Positions 1-9,735 of a DNA stretch of 64,000 nt are shown one piece after another. Position numbers and translations under genes: made by a program. How positions within the stretch are numbered: position 1 is the first letter of the stretch; each line of letters opens with the position of its first letter. The DNA comes from UBA2589 sp038120095 (GTDB taxonomy: Bacteria; Gemmatimonadota; Gemmatimonadetes; Longimicrobiales; Gaopeijiaceae). The notes beneath the pieces are model-generated. The model worked only from the letters and a program-made list of their open reading frames with translations, was not told the origin of the DNA and did no database searches. The DNA lies in contig JAYOKZ010000006.1 in NCBI GenBank assembly GCA_038120095.1, positions 1-64,000 of the forward strand. Direction: 5' to 3'.

Positions 1-2
1 GG

Positions 3-1061
3 CCGGTGGGTGGCGCGGCCCTGGCCGGTGGTGTCTCCATCCTGCTCGATGGGCTCGCCTTTATCGCAAAGGGTTTCGCCGAACTTCCCTTTGCGAACGT
101 CTGGGTCTCGTCGTGGACGGTGGCTGCTGCTGGCTTGGGCTGTTTGCTCGCCATCTGGACGGCACGCCGCCCGGGCGTGGGTGCGTGGGACCGACGTCGC
201 CTGATGCTGATCTTCGCATCGGCTGCAGTGCTCGGGTGGCCGGGCCTCCTCGCTCTGGAGGGGCGTGGCAGTGTCGATCTCTGGATGATCGACGTAGGGC
301 AGGGGGACGCGGTCGCGATCCGGTCACCGGGTGGCTCGTGGATGCTGGTCGATGCCGGTCCTCCGAGCACGGCCGAGGTCCCAGCCCAGCCCGTCGTCCG
401 GACACTGCGGTCCCTCGGAGTGACGGCGATCGACGTCCTCGTACTCACGCACCCGGATGCTGACCATATCGGAGGCGTTCCGGGTGTCCTGCAGGCTTTT
501 TCCGTACGTCGAATTCTGGACCCATCGCTGCCGGTAGGAAAACAGCTCTACGCCGATGTGATGGTGGATGCCCGAACCCGGCGCATACCATGGACGCAGG
601 CTCGTGCCGGCCAGCATTTCACGGTGGACGGGCTCGCTGTCGAAGTGCTGCACCCGTCGGATTCCACCGTGGTTGCAGCGCTCGCCAGTGGACACGATGC
701 CGAGGCCAATCATGTGTCGGTGGTCCTCCGCGTTTCGTGGCGAGATATCGAGATCGTGCTTACCGGCGACGCCTACGCGAACGTGGAGGAGTCGCTCGGA
801 GAAAGGCTCGGCGACATCGACATCCTCAAGGTGGGGCACCATGGGAGCCTCACATCCACCAGTCCGGCCTTCCTCAGAGCTGCCATGCCCGAGCATGCGC
901 TCATCTCGTCAGGCCGATCCAACCGGTATGGCCATCCAGCACCTCTCGTTCTGGCTCGACTGTCGGATGTGCGTGCACGGATTCACCGCACGGACCTGCA
1001 CGGCACGGTGGTACTGCGTGTGTCCGGCGACGGTCACGTACGGGTCCGCACGGATCGTTAG
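3..1061 (+). CDS. comEC: ComEC/Rec2-family DNA uptake protein, C-terminal metallo-beta-lactamase part (5' end outside window)
   Basis: The reading frame is open at the left edge, so the N-terminal competence/membrane domain lies upstream. What is visible is one or two hydrophobic segments followed by a metallo-beta-lactamase-fold domain of about 250 residues. Its start (IDVGQGDA), the metal-binding THPDADHIGG and the later VGHHGS histidines are all present and match the extracellular C-terminal domain of ComEC, which is thought to process or handle the incoming DNA strand. In ComEC the domain sits beyond a multi-membrane-spanning channel domain; only the last membrane segments are seen here. 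A stand-alone ComEC-like hydrolase cannot be excluded without the upstream sequence. The gene ends about 20 nt before an assembly join. Confidence 0.85.
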   Translation, partial: PVGGAALAGGVSILLDGLAFIAKGFAELPFANVWVSSWTVAAAGLGCLLAIWTARRPGVGAWDRRRLMLIFASAAVLGWPGLLALEGRGSVDLWMIDVGQGDAVAIRSPGGSWMLVDAGPPSTAEVPAQPVVRTLRSLGVTAIDVLVLTHPDADHIGGVPGVLQAFSVRRILDPSLPVGKQLYADVMVDARTRRIPWTQARAGQHFTVDGLAVEVLHPSDSTVVAALASGHDAEANHVSVVLRVSWRDIEIVLTGDAYANVEESLGERLGDIDILKVGHHGSLTSTSPAFLRAAMPEHALISSGRSNRYGHPAPLVLARLSDVRARIHRTDLHGTVVLRVSGDGHVRVRTDR

Positions 1062-1080
1062 TCGCTGGCCAACGATGGAA

Positions 1081-1090
1081 NNNNNNNNNN
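1081..1090. other. Assembly gap (10 N)
   Basis: Ten N bases separate the comEC end from the NIPSNAP gene. The promoter and perhaps the true 5' end of the downstream gene may be missing. A fixed 10-N run also occurs inside the RNase E/G gene, where the frames show that 10 is not the true length, so this length should be treated as a placeholder too. Confidence 0.99.
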
Positions 1091-1104
1091 CCTGGCTGGA
1101 CTCG

Positions 1105-1545
1105 ATGAGACGCCTGACCCGAATCCGTGGAATTGTCGCCGCTTTCGTCACCGGTGTTGTCGCAGGAGTCGCCATGCCGACGGCGGCGGCGTCGACCCGG
1201 GAGGCACAACCGAGTCGTGTGTTCGAACTGCGCACATACTCGGCCGCTCCCGGGAGGCATTCGGCACTCCTCGCTCGCTTCCGAGACCATACGGTCCGGA
1301 TCTTCGATCGACATGGCATGACGAGCGTCGGGTACTGGACTCCCCGGGATGGGCCGGGGGCGAACGAGACGCTGGTCTACCTGCTCGCGCATCCGTCCCG
1401 GGCGGCAGCCGACGCGAACTGGCAGGCGTTCATCGCAGACCCGGAATGGCAGGAAGTATTCGAAGCCTCCCGTATCGATGGTCCCCTGGTGGCCGGGCTG
1501 GAGCGCACCTACCTGGATGCGACCGACTTTTCCCCGATCAGATGA
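1105..1545 (+). CDS. Secreted NIPSNAP-family protein
   Basis: A 146-residue product. Residues 1-35 form a classical signal peptide (two Arg, hydrophobic core, small residues before a likely cut after AAA/AS). The mature part begins with FELRTYSAAPGRHSALLARF, the usual opening of a NIPSNAP domain, a dimeric alpha/beta-barrel fold related to antibiotic biosynthesis monooxygenases. The DPEWQ pattern near residue 110 is also typical of the family. No enzymatic activity is established for most bacterial members, so the function is unknown. The ATG start was chosen because it begins the signal peptide; the upstream assembly join leaves the promoter unseen. Confidence 0.75.
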   Translation: MRRLTRIRGIVAAFVTGVVAGVAMPTAAASTREAQPSRVFELRTYSAAPGRHSALLARFRDHTVRIFDRHGMTSVGYWTPRDGPGANETLVYLLAHPSRAAADANWQAFIADPEWQEVFEASRIDGPLVAGLERTYLDATDFSPIR

Positions 1546-1622
1546 CCAGGGAGTGAGGGGCCACTTCGCCTGATCGGCAGTACTTTTTTGTGTGAGCTTC
1601 TACCTCCAGCACTCAGATCTTC

Positions 1623-2621
1623 ATGGCACTTCAAAGCCACGTTGTCACGATCTCTCGGTTCCTTGTCGATGAAGAGCGCAAGCACCCGGACGCAACCGGA
1701 GCGTTCACGAGTCTCCTGTCCGATATTGCGCTGGCGGCAAAGGTCATCGGACGAGAGGTAAACAAGGCCGGCCTGGTCGACATCTTTGGCGCTGCAGGTG
1801 AGGAGAATGTCCACGGTGAGGAGCAGCAAAAGCTGGATGTTTTCGCCAATCAGGTCATGTACCGTGCGCTGGATCACACCGGTCTGGTCGCGTGCCTCGC
1901 CTCCGAAGAGAGTGAGGAGTTCATCCCGATTCCCGAAAAATTCTCAACGGGGCCGTACGTCGTCATTTACGACCCGCTCGACGGTTCATCGAATATCGAT
2001 GTGAACGTCTCCATCGGGACGATCTTCAGTATTCATCGGAAGTGCACCGATGGCGAGAGAGGTAGCCTCGCCGATTGTCTTCAGGCGGGTAGCAGGCAGG
2101 TCGCAGCCGGCTACGTGCTGTACGGTTCCTCAACCATGCTGGTGTATACGTCCGGAGCAGGAGTCCACGGCTTCACGTTGGACCCGTCGATTGGTGAGTT
2201 CATCCTCAGCCATCCGAACATGATGATGCCTGAGCCTCCCAAGAAGGTGTATTCCGTCAACGAAGCGTATTTCAGCCGCTGGTCGAGGGGCCAGCAGCGG
2301 CTCGTGAGCCACTTGAAGAACGAGGGAGGTTTCGGCTCGCGCTACATTGGCTCAATGGTGGCTGATGTCCATCGCACGCTGCTTCAGGGAGGGCTCTTCA
2401 TGTATCCCCCCGAGGTGGGTCAACCGGAGGGGAAGCTCCGACTCCTCTACGAGGCAGCGCCGATGGCGTTCATCGTCGAGCAGGCGGGCGGGCGTGCAAG
2501 CACCGGAACCCGTGATGTCCGGGACGTTCAGCCGACGGAGCTGCACCAGCGTGTACCGATCTACATCGGGTCAAAAGATTACGTGGATCTAGCCGAGGAG
2601 ATACTCGCGACGGTCGAGTAG
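1623..2621 (+). CDS. fbp: Fructose-1,6-bisphosphatase, class I
   Basis: Hydrolyses fructose 1,6-bisphosphate to fructose 6-phosphate and phosphate in gluconeogenesis, in the cytoplasm. The 332-residue length is normal for class I enzymes. The metal-binding signature DPLDGSSNID is at residues 117-126, and acidic residues of the first metal site (ASEES, about 93-97) are present. The C-terminal substrate-binding region with KLRLLYEAAPMAFIVEQAGG is intact. It is followed within 30 nt by the convergent adenosine deaminase gene. Upstream there are 77 nt without a clear ribosome site. Gluconeogenic fbp fits an organism that lives on acyl-CoA-yielding substrates, as the rest of the window suggests. 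Confidence 0.96.
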   Translation: MALQSHVVTISRFLVDEERKHPDATGAFTSLLSDIALAAKVIGREVNKAGLVDIFGAAGEENVHGEEQQKLDVFANQVMYRALDHTGLVACLASEESEEFIPIPEKFSTGPYVVIYDPLDGSSNIDVNVSIGTIFSIHRKCTDGERGSLADCLQAGSRQVAAGYVLYGSSTMLVYTSGAGVHGFTLDPSIGEFILSHPNMMMPEPPKKVYSVNEAYFSRWSRGQQRLVSHLKNEGGFGSRYIGSMVADVHRTLLQGGLFMYPPEVGQPEGKLRLLYEAAPMAFIVEQAGGRASTGTRDVRDVQPTELHQRVPIYIGSKDYVDLAEEILATVE

Positions 2622-2650
2622 CGCTCAGGCTACGTCAGGGACAGGCCGAG

Positions 2651-3715
2651 TCAGTGACGGATTTCGGGGTGCCTGCCGAGCTCCGCAACGACCGTGTCGA
2701 AGTCGTCCAGCAGCTGACGCCGCATGACGTCGCTGACGAACGCATGCTCGAAGCCGGCGCGTGCAAGGGTCGTGAGCTCGTCACGGGACATGCTCAGTTG
2801 GTCCCGGGCATGGCGGTACTCGTCTCTCAGGGTCACCCCCGACATGAGCCTGTTGTCGGTCCCCAGGGAGACGGACACACCTGCCTGTTGGTACAGTCGA
2901 GCGGGGTGAGCGGCCAGAGTCGGGACGACGCCGGTCTGGACGTTGGAGGTCAGACATACTTCGAGTGGTATGCCTTCATCACGGACTCGCCTCAGAAGAG
3001 CCGGGTCTTCGCGCAGTCGGGTCCCGTGGCCGATTCGGCGGGCGTGGCCGACGTCGAGGGCCTGTCGGATGGATTCAGGCCCGAATCCCTCGCCCGCGTG
3101 CAGGGTGATCGGTAGCCCGGCTGCATATGCCTGATCCACGGCTTCCCGGTGATCCGAAACCGGGTGGCCCGCCTCGGCTCCGGCCAGGTCGAATCCGCAG
3201 ACACCTCTGCCTGCATAGGCGACTGCCGCCTCGGCTGTTTCTGCAGTGATGTGGGCCGCGTGCGAGCGCAAACCGCACACGATGATCGCCGAATCGATTC
3301 GGCCACCTGCATCTGCGACCTCCCGCTCGGCACGGCGCATGCCGTGGAGCGCTGCTTCCAGAACCTCATCGATGGTGAGTCCCTGACGTCTGTTCAGCTG
3401 TGGACAGAAACGGACCTCTGCCCACCGAACGCCTTCGGCCGCGTGGTCGAGAATCAGCTCGTGGCTGATGCGCTCGAGAGCGTGCGGATCCTGCATCACC
3501 GCCAGCGTCAGCTCGAATCGTTCGAGGTACTCTTCGAGGGTCGCGCCGTCGCGCACGAGCATGTGCGATTTCAGGGCATCCGGGTCTGGAGCGGGAAGGC
3601 TTATGCCTCGCTCGACGGCGAGCTCGAACATGGTCGTTGCGCGAATCGAGCCATCGAGGTGGACATGAAGCTCCGATTTGGGCAGCGCCGCCAGGAAATT
3701 GTCGTCAGCGTCCAC
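2651..3715 (-). CDS. add: Adenosine deaminase
   Basis: Converts adenosine (and probably deoxyadenosine) to inosine for purine salvage. The amidohydrolase-fold zinc ligands are visible: HVHLDGS (His17, His19), HAGE (206-209, with the catalytic Glu), IGHG (His230) and the late Asp in SLGTDNRLMSG (284-293). The TDN form instead of TDD is common in actinobacterial-type enzymes. At 354 residues it is of usual length. The gene is the last of the minus-strand purine block, 30 nt downstream of the serine hydrolase gene, and ends facing fbp. Adenine or 6-aminofutalosine deaminase are alternative specificities within the same family; the motif set fits adenosine best. Confidence 0.88.
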   Translation of the reverse strand: MDADDNFLAALPKSELHVHLDGSIRATTMFELAVERGISLPAPDPDALKSHMLVRDGATLEEYLERFELTLAVMQDPHALERISHELILDHAAEGVRWAEVRFCPQLNRRQGLTIDEVLEAALHGMRRAEREVADAGGRIDSAIIVCGLRSHAAHITAETAEAAVAYAGRGVCGFDLAGAEAGHPVSDHREAVDQAYAAGLPITLHAGEGFGPESIRQALDVGHARRIGHGTRLREDPALLRRVRDEGIPLEVCLTSNVQTGVVPTLAAHPARLYQQAGVSVSLGTDNRLMSGVTLRDEYRHARDQLSMSRDELTTLARAGFEHAFVSDVMRRQLLDDFDTVVAELGRHPEIRH

Positions 3716-3745
3716 GCCACCTCCAGAATCCTCGGTGCCCGACCG

Positions 3746-5191
3746 TCATCGGATGCGTATCGAGTATGAGTCCCCAGTCACCATTCGGACGACCACACCG
3801 TCTTCTTCCACGAAGCGTACGACCTCACCCACAGGCCCTCCTCCGGTCGCGGCGATCATGCGAAACGTCCCGTCCCCGATCGGCTCGAGATGCACCGGCT
3901 CACCGATACTCGTGGCCCAGGGATTCATGGAGACGAGGCGGCCGTTCAGCGCCAGCACGCGTGTCTCGCCACCACGACTCCTGTAGACGCCAGCGAAGCG
4001 CTCCCAGGCAGGATTCCACTCCACCGTTTCGGCCGTGCGGACTGTCGTGTTCGCGACGGCCTGACCGACCGTTTCCATGAGCTGCTGTCCGATCTGGGCG
4101 GGGTTGGAGTCGTTCGTGTTCGTGAGCACGATCACGCCGACCCCGGACGCGAGCTGGATACTCGTGTTGGTGGCGTATCCCGGGTAGCTACCCCCGTGGC
4201 CTACGTACAGAATACCATCGCGCCGCTGCACACTGAATCCGATCCCCTGGCCACGTGTCCAGGTGGTTTCAAGCATCCGGACGCGGTGCATTTCTCTGAG
4301 TGAAGCGGTGCTCAGTAGACGATCGTCGCCGCGAGTCCCCTGCCGGAACTGAGCGGAAACGAAGCGTGCCATATCCTCCACCGTGGACGTAAGGCCGGTC
4401 GCGGCGGCCATCCCGCGAGCATCCACGAAGGAGAAAACCTGACGGGAGCCGTCGGGCATTCGGTTGCCGTAGCCGGTCGCCATCATGGGATCGGGGAGAT
4501 CTACGCTCGAAGAGCCCATGTCGAGGGGGTCGAAGATGTTCTCCTGCAGGTAGTCGGCCCAGGTCATCCCACTCACTTCCTCGATCACCATGCCGGCGAT
4601 CGTGTAGGCCAGGTTCGAGTACTTCCATCTCACTTCGGGAGAAAAGGGGGCGACTCGATCCGGCATCAGTGCCCGGACCTCACCCGCCGTGGGGAACTCG
4701 AAGTCGGTCCAGTGCGAGCTTGCTTCTCGGGGCAGCCCGGAGCTGTGGGTGAGCAGGTGCTCGATCGTGATGGGCGGGTCACCGTCGGATGCGGCTCGAA
4801 AGGAAAACCAGGGAAGGTACTCGACGACTGGATCATCGAGGCGCAGCAGGCCCTGCTCTCGTAATTGCATGATGGCCGTTGCAGTGAAGAGCTTGCTGTG
4901 AGAGGCCATGCGGAAACGTGTGCTGGTCTCCATCGGGCGCTCGGAGGCGAGGTCAGCGTGACCGAAGCCCGCCGACCAAACGAGGTCTTCTCCTGCGACC
5001 ACCCCGACGACGACCCCAGGCAGGCCTCGAATCTCGACCTGGCCCTCGAGCCAATTGGAGAACAGTTCGATCTGGGCAGCGACGTTCGGATCCTCAGCGA
5101 CCGACTGGGCGGAGGCCGGGGGCGGGGCACCCATCGCGATGAGTGCGCTCAAAAAGAACGGACGTACCTGTGACGGGGTTGGCGCACGCAT
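3746..5191 (-). CDS. Secreted serine hydrolase, class C beta-lactamase/penicillin-binding-protein fold
   Basis: A 481-residue exported protein. The ATG at 5191 is preferred because it begins a signal peptide (hydrophobic core about residues 11-25, cut after ASAQ) and is preceded by GAGG at usual spacing; an upstream in-frame ATG would add a non-hydrophobic leader. The catalytic elements of the beta-lactamase/transpeptidase-like family are present: SHSK (Ser97, Lys100), YSN (Tyr192, Asn194) and HGG (333-335). The last about 90 residues form a separate beta-rich tail as in many esterase- or peptidase-like relatives. The substrate (beta-lactam, ester or D-peptide) cannot be told from sequence. 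It lies 170 nt downstream of purF and may have its own promoter. Confidence 0.85.
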   Translation of the reverse strand: MRAPTPSQVRPFFLSALIAMGAPPPASAQSVAEDPNVAAQIELFSNWLEGQVEIRGLPGVVVGVVAGEDLVWSAGFGHADLASERPMETSTRFRMASHSKLFTATAIMQLREQGLLRLDDPVVEYLPWFSFRAASDGDPPITIEHLLTHSSGLPREASSHWTDFEFPTAGEVRALMPDRVAPFSPEVRWKYSNLAYTIAGMVIEEVSGMTWADYLQENIFDPLDMGSSSVDLPDPMMATGYGNRMPDGSRQVFSFVDARGMAAATGLTSTVEDMARFVSAQFRQGTRGDDRLLSTASLREMHRVRMLETTWTRGQGIGFSVQRRDGILYVGHGGSYPGYATNTSIQLASGVGVIVLTNTNDSNPAQIGQQLMETVGQAVANTTVRTAETVEWNPAWERFAGVYRSRGGETRVLALNGRLVSMNPWATSIGEPVHLEPIGDGTFRMIAATGGGPVGEVVRFVEEDGVVVRMVTGDSYSIRIR

Positions 5192-5361
5192 GATGTGCCT
5201 CGCAGGCATGGGGGATTGCGGAGCCCCTCGGGCACCGGGTTCAGTGACGATTCTGTGCTTTCGATGGGCCGGGCGCGAGCGATCCACGAGATCCGGCTCC
5301 ATCACATCGCCGCTTCAGAAGTGGAGTCTCGGTGATCGACGCCGGGGAAGCACCTCCCGAC

Positions 5362-6756
5362 TCACGTGCCCGATATAGCCGCCGGGCCTTCTTCGGACGC
5401 GAAACCTTTTGCCACATCGATCAACGGCGCAGGATAGTCACCCGAAAAGCAGGCGGTGCAGTACGGACCCGCATCCGCCACCGCATCGACCATTCCCTCG
5501 AGGGAGAGATAGCCCAGGGAGTCGACACCGAGTTTGTCAGCGATATCGGACACGTCCAGACCCGATGCGATCAATTCGCCTTTCGTTGGCATGTCGATTC
5601 CGTAGAAGCATGGGAAGCGCACGGGCGGACTCCCGATGCGAAAGTGCACTTCGGTCGCTCCCGCTGCCTTGAGCATCCGCACAAGGCTCCGGCTCGTTGT
5701 GCCTCGCACGAGAGAGTCATCGACGACCACGACCCGCTTGCCGACGAGGACGTCCCGCACCGGGTTGTATTTCATGCGCGCACCGAAATCTCGATCTTTC
5801 TGGTCTGGCTTGATGAAGGTGCGCCCGACGTAGTGATTCCGGAGCAGGCCCAGTTCGAACGGAATGCCACTCTCCTCCGAATACCCGAGGGCTGCGGAGT
5901 TCGCGCTGTCCGGAACGGAGATCACCGCGTCCGCTTCGACCGGGTTCTCGCGAGCCAGTTGCCTGCCGAACGCTCGACGGGCCCTGTCCACCGATTCTCC
6001 CCAAAGCCCCGAATCGGGGCGAGCGAAATAGACGAGCTCGAAAATGCACGGGGCATGGCGCTCCGCGGCGTCCAGTCTCCCGACGGGCTCCACCGAGCCC
6101 CTGTCGATCTTGATCACCTCACCCGGATCGAGGTCCCGGACGTATTGCGCACCGAGGATATCGAGAGCGCACGTCTCGGAGACGACAACGTGCCCGTCAC
6201 CTTTCCGCCCGAGGATCAGCGGCCGAAAGCCGCGGGGATCCCGCGCGGCGTACAGAGTGCCGCGCACGACGAGCGCCATCGAAAACGCTCCCACGAGGTG
6301 AGACAATGCCTCCATGACCTGCTCGTCGACGGTAGCGGCCCGTGATTTCGCGATCAGATGAATGAGGGTCTCCGAGTCCGACGAGGAACGAAAGATCGCT
6401 CCTTCGTCTACCAGCGTCCCACGAAGATCGAGTTGGTTCGTGAGGTTTCCGTTGTGCGCGAGTGCCAGGTCCCCGTAACGGTAGCGGGCTGTGATAGGCT
6501 GGATGTTCGCCGGGTTGCTGCCGCCCGCGGTGGAGTAGCGGACGTGACCGACTGCGGTCTCCCCCGTCAGGCTCTTGAGAGATTCCGGCCCGAAAATCTC
6601 GGATACGAGGCCCGCGCCCTTGTGGAGTCTTCCCTCCTCGCCGTCGAACGCAACGATGCCGCCGGCCTCCTGGCCGCGATGCTGGAGGGCGTACATGGCG
6701 AGGAATGCCTCTTGCGCGGCATTCTTGACGCCACTGATACCCACAACGCCGCACAT
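5362..6756 (-). CDS. purF: Amidophosphoribosyltransferase
   Basis: First committed step of purine synthesis: PRPP plus glutamine gives phosphoribosylamine. The start at 6756 puts the N-terminal nucleophile Cys2 directly after Met (MCGVVGISG), so there is no propeptide of the Bacillus type. The PRPP-binding loop VVVVDDSLVRGTTS is at residues 342-355. Four cysteines (Cys237, Cys383, Cys433, Cys436) sit where the Bacillus-type enzyme binds a 4Fe-4S cluster, so this is probably an iron-sulfur, oxygen-sensitive form. Length 464 residues is normal. The start codon lies 1 nt after the purL stop, and it is the last gene of the eleven-gene overlapping block that begins with truA. Confidence 0.96.
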   Translation of the reverse strand: MCGVVGISGVKNAAQEAFLAMYALQHRGQEAGGIVAFDGEEGRLHKGAGLVSEIFGPESLKSLTGETAVGHVRYSTAGGSNPANIQPITARYRYGDLALAHNGNLTNQLDLRGTLVDEGAIFRSSSDSETLIHLIAKSRAATVDEQVMEALSHLVGAFSMALVVRGTLYAARDPRGFRPLILGRKGDGHVVVSETCALDILGAQYVRDLDPGEVIKIDRGSVEPVGRLDAAERHAPCIFELVYFARPDSGLWGESVDRARRAFGRQLARENPVEADAVISVPDSANSAALGYSEESGIPFELGLLRNHYVGRTFIKPDQKDRDFGARMKYNPVRDVLVGKRVVVVDDSLVRGTTSRSLVRMLKAAGATEVHFRIGSPPVRFPCFYGIDMPTKGELIASGLDVSDIADKLGVDSLGYLSLEGMVDAVADAGPYCTACFSGDYPAPLIDVAKGFASEEGPAAISGT

Positions 6757-6757
6757 G

Positions 6758-9046
6758 TCAGGCCTCCGACCCTGACGGAGCGTCCATGATTCCCGGAATG
6801 GCTCTGAAGTAGGCGTCAGCCACGTCACTCACGGTAGCCGAGACAGCACCGTCGCGGACCTTGATCGAGAAGCCGGATCCGACCTCCGAGACCGACCCGA
6901 TCCTTTCCGCCGCGACATCGTAACGACCGGCGAGGGCCAGCACCGCCTCGGTATTCTCGGGGCTGCACGACACCACGATTCGCCCCTGAGACTCACCGAA
7001 GAGAGCGATCACCGGTCGGAGGTCCTCGTCCATCTGGACGTCAACGCCAAGTGGAGAGTCGCCGTTCCCCAGAGCACACTCCGCCAGCGCCGACGCCAGG
7101 CCTCCCTCCGAACAGTCATGCGCAGACCTGAGTACGCCGTCGTGGTTCATCTTGAGGACTGCCTGCTGAAGAGCACGTTCTCCTTCCAGGTCGACCGAAG
7201 GCGGTTGTCCGGCTACGAGATCTGCCGTGACGTAGAGATACTCCGATCCACCGAACTCTCCGGAGTTCGTCCCGAGGAGCACGATGTCATCTCCCGCACT
7301 CTGGAACGCGTGTCGGGTGATCTTCGCCACGTCATCGATCACGCCGACCATCCCGATCACGGGCGTCGGGTAGATCGCTGAGCCGTCCGTCTCATTGAAG
7401 AGTGAGACGTTCCCACCCGTGACCGGAGTCTCGAACGCTCCGCAAGCGTCCCTCATCCCGAGGACTGCCTCTCGAAGCTGGAAGTAAATGTGCGGTTTGA
7501 GCGGATTTCCGAAGTTCAGGTTGTTCGTGATCGCCGTGGGAAGCGCACCGACGCACACGAGGTTACGGGCAGCCTCGGCTACGGCCGCCATGGCCCCGGT
7601 TCGGGGCTCCAGGTACACGAAGCGGCCGTTGCAGTCCGTCGTCGCAGCGACGGCGCGGTTGGTCCCCCGGATCCGAATGACTCCGGAGTCGCCACCCGGG
7701 CGAACAGCGGTCGCCGTACGTACCGTGGAGTCGTACTGATGGTAGATCCACTGCTTGGATGCGACGTTCGGAGAAGCGAGGAGGAGCAGGAAGCTCCTCG
7801 TGAGGTCCCCTTCCGGGATCAGGTGCTCACTCAGGTCCATCTCACGGAGCGCGATGATCTCTTCCGACTCGATGCCTTCCCGCTCGTACGTAGGGCATCC
7901 CTCGGTCAGCGGCAGGGCCGGAATATCGGCGACGACCTGGCCATGCTCGAGAATCCTGAACTTTCCGTCGTCGGTGACCCGACCGATCACCTCTGCTTCC
8001 AGTTCCCACTTCTCGAGGATGGCCTGGACTTCGTGCTCGCGACCCGGATGCGCCACGACGAGCATTCGCTCCTGAGACTCCGAAAGGAGGATCTCGTACG
8101 GGGTCATCCCCGCTTCCCGGACCGGCACGTCCGCCATTTCGAGTTCGATGCCGCTTCCTCCGCGTCCTGCCATCTCGGACGCGGATGACGTGATCCCCGC
8201 GGCCCCCATGTCCTGGATTCCACTGATGGCGCCCGAGGCAATGAGTTCGAGGCTTGCCTCCAGCAAGAGCTTTTCCGTGAACGGGTCTCCAACCTGCACC
8301 TGGGGACGGCTCGACTCGTCGGAGTCTTCGCTGAGTTCTTCACTGGCGAACGTGGCACCGTGGATCCCATCTCGCCCGGTACGCGCACCAACGGCCATGA
8401 GCGGTGAGCCGGTGCCGGTCGCCGATGCCGTGATGAGGTCCTCGTGCTTCATCAGGCCCAGACACATCGCATTGACGATGGGGTTCCCCTCGTAGCCGCG
8501 ATCGAACTGCACCTCTCCCCCGATATTCGGGATGCCGACGCAGTTGCCGTAGTCTCCGACCCCGCTGACCACGCCGCTGAAGAGGTAGCGAACCCGACCA
8601 CTGTCCAGATCACCGAAGCGGAGGGAGTCGAGGACCGCGACGGGACGGGCGCCCATCGTGAAGATGTCACGGAGGATCCCGCCTACGCCTGTCGCCGCGC
8701 CCTGATAGGGCTCCACGGCAGAGGGGTGATTGTGCGATTCGATCTTGAAGGCGAGCGCAAACCCGTCGCCCACGTCGATGACCCCCGCGTTCTCACCCGG
8801 ACCCTGAATCACCCACGGCGCTTTCGTGGGGAGAAGGCGCAGGAGTCGCTTCGAGTTCTTGTAGCCGCAATGCTCGGACCACATGGCGCTGAAGACTCCG
8901 AGCTCGGTGAACGTCGGGTCCCTGCCCATGATCCGCTGGACCCGCTCGAATTCGTCCGGCGAGAGACCGTGATCGGCAACGACCTCGGCTGTGATCTCCG
9001 GATCGCCCTCGCGGGGAGGAACCTGCATCGCTGTCGGGTTGGTCAT
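6758..9046 (-). CDS. purL: Phosphoribosylformylglycinamidine synthase subunit PurL (small type)
   Basis: Synthetase subunit that converts FGAR to FGAM using ammonia delivered by PurQ, in complex with PurS. The product is 762 residues, the usual length of the small Bacillus-type PurL that needs separate PurS and PurQ, both of which are encoded just upstream. Conserved AIRS/GARS-fold features include SEHCGYKNSK near residue 60, IESHNHPS with the ATP/metal site, and the duplicated second half. The ATG at 9046 gives an ATGA overlap with the purQ stop, which decides the start against longer frames running into purQ. Confidence 0.96.
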   Translation of the reverse strand: MTNPTAMQVPPREGDPEITAEVVADHGLSPDEFERVQRIMGRDPTFTELGVFSAMWSEHCGYKNSKRLLRLLPTKAPWVIQGPGENAGVIDVGDGFALAFKIESHNHPSAVEPYQGAATGVGGILRDIFTMGARPVAVLDSLRFGDLDSGRVRYLFSGVVSGVGDYGNCVGIPNIGGEVQFDRGYEGNPIVNAMCLGLMKHEDLITASATGTGSPLMAVGARTGRDGIHGATFASEELSEDSDESSRPQVQVGDPFTEKLLLEASLELIASGAISGIQDMGAAGITSSASEMAGRGGSGIELEMADVPVREAGMTPYEILLSESQERMLVVAHPGREHEVQAILEKWELEAEVIGRVTDDGKFRILEHGQVVADIPALPLTEGCPTYEREGIESEEIIALREMDLSEHLIPEGDLTRSFLLLLASPNVASKQWIYHQYDSTVRTATAVRPGGDSGVIRIRGTNRAVAATTDCNGRFVYLEPRTGAMAAVAEAARNLVCVGALPTAITNNLNFGNPLKPHIYFQLREAVLGMRDACGAFETPVTGGNVSLFNETDGSAIYPTPVIGMVGVIDDVAKITRHAFQSAGDDIVLLGTNSGEFGGSEYLYVTADLVAGQPPSVDLEGERALQQAVLKMNHDGVLRSAHDCSEGGLASALAECALGNGDSPLGVDVQMDEDLRPVIALFGESQGRIVVSCSPENTEAVLALAGRYDVAAERIGSVSEVGSGFSIKVRDGAVSATVSDVADAYFRAIPGIMDAPSGSEA

Positions 9047-9735
9047 GAGGTCTGGAGGCTTGCCACCATGGACGTGAAGAGGGCGACACCATCCGTCGAG
9101 CCGAGAAGCTCTTCCATGGCGCGTTCTGGGTGTGGCATCATGCCGAGGACGTTCCCGGCTTCGTTCGTGATGCCGGCGATGTTCTGCCACGATCCGTTCG
9201 GGTTGGCCTCCTCCGAGGTCTCGCCGGCCGCGTTGACGTAGCGGAAGACGACGCGTCCCTCTGCCTCAAGGGTCGCGAGCGTCTCTGTGTCCGCCCCGTA
9301 GTTCCCTTCACCGTGGGCGATGGGGATACGCAGGATCTGCCCGGGGTCATAGTCGGAGGTGAACAGGGTGTCTGCCCGTTCCACCAGAAGGAGGACATCC
9401 TTGCTTTCGAACTTCAGTGAATCGTTGTGCATGAGAGCACCGGGCAGAAGTCCGGACTCGCACAAGATCTGAAACCCGTTGCAGACGCCGAGAACAGGAC
9501 CGCCCGAGTTGGCGAAGGCGATCACGTCTTCCATGATCGGACTCATCCGAGCGATCGCGCCGGCTCTCAGGTAATCCCCGTACGAGAATCCGCCGGGCAG
9601 GAGAACCACGTCGTAGTTCTTCAGCCCCCGTTCACGATGCCAGACGAAGGTGGTGTCGCCACCGACCTGCTGCGCGGCCTTGAACAGGTCGTAGTCGCAG
9701 TTCGAGCCCGGAAACGTAATGACTGCGACCTTCAT
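9043..9735 (-). CDS. purQ: Phosphoribosylformylglycinamidine synthase subunit PurQ (glutaminase)
   Basis: Class I glutamine amidotransferase subunit that releases ammonia for PurL. The 230-residue protein has the triad elements GVCNGFQIL (nucleophilic Cys near residue 88) and PHPER near the C-terminus for His and Glu. The fold begins with KVAVITFPGSNCD and has the LLPGGFSYGDYLR motif typical of PurQ. The start at 9735 overlaps the purS stop as ATGA, and its own stop overlaps the purL start in the same way, so translation of purS-purQ-purL is likely coupled and the subunits made in equal amounts. Confidence 0.96.
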   Translation of the reverse strand: MKVAVITFPGSNCDYDLFKAAQQVGGDTTFVWHRERGLKNYDVVLLPGGFSYGDYLRAGAIARMSPIMEDVIAFANSGGPVLGVCNGFQILCESGLLPGALMHNDSLKFESKDVLLLVERADTLFTSDYDPGQILRIPIAHGEGNYGADTETLATLEAEGRVVFRYVNAAGETSEEANPNGSWQNIAGITNEAGNVLGMMPHPERAMEELLGSTDGVALFTSMVASLQTS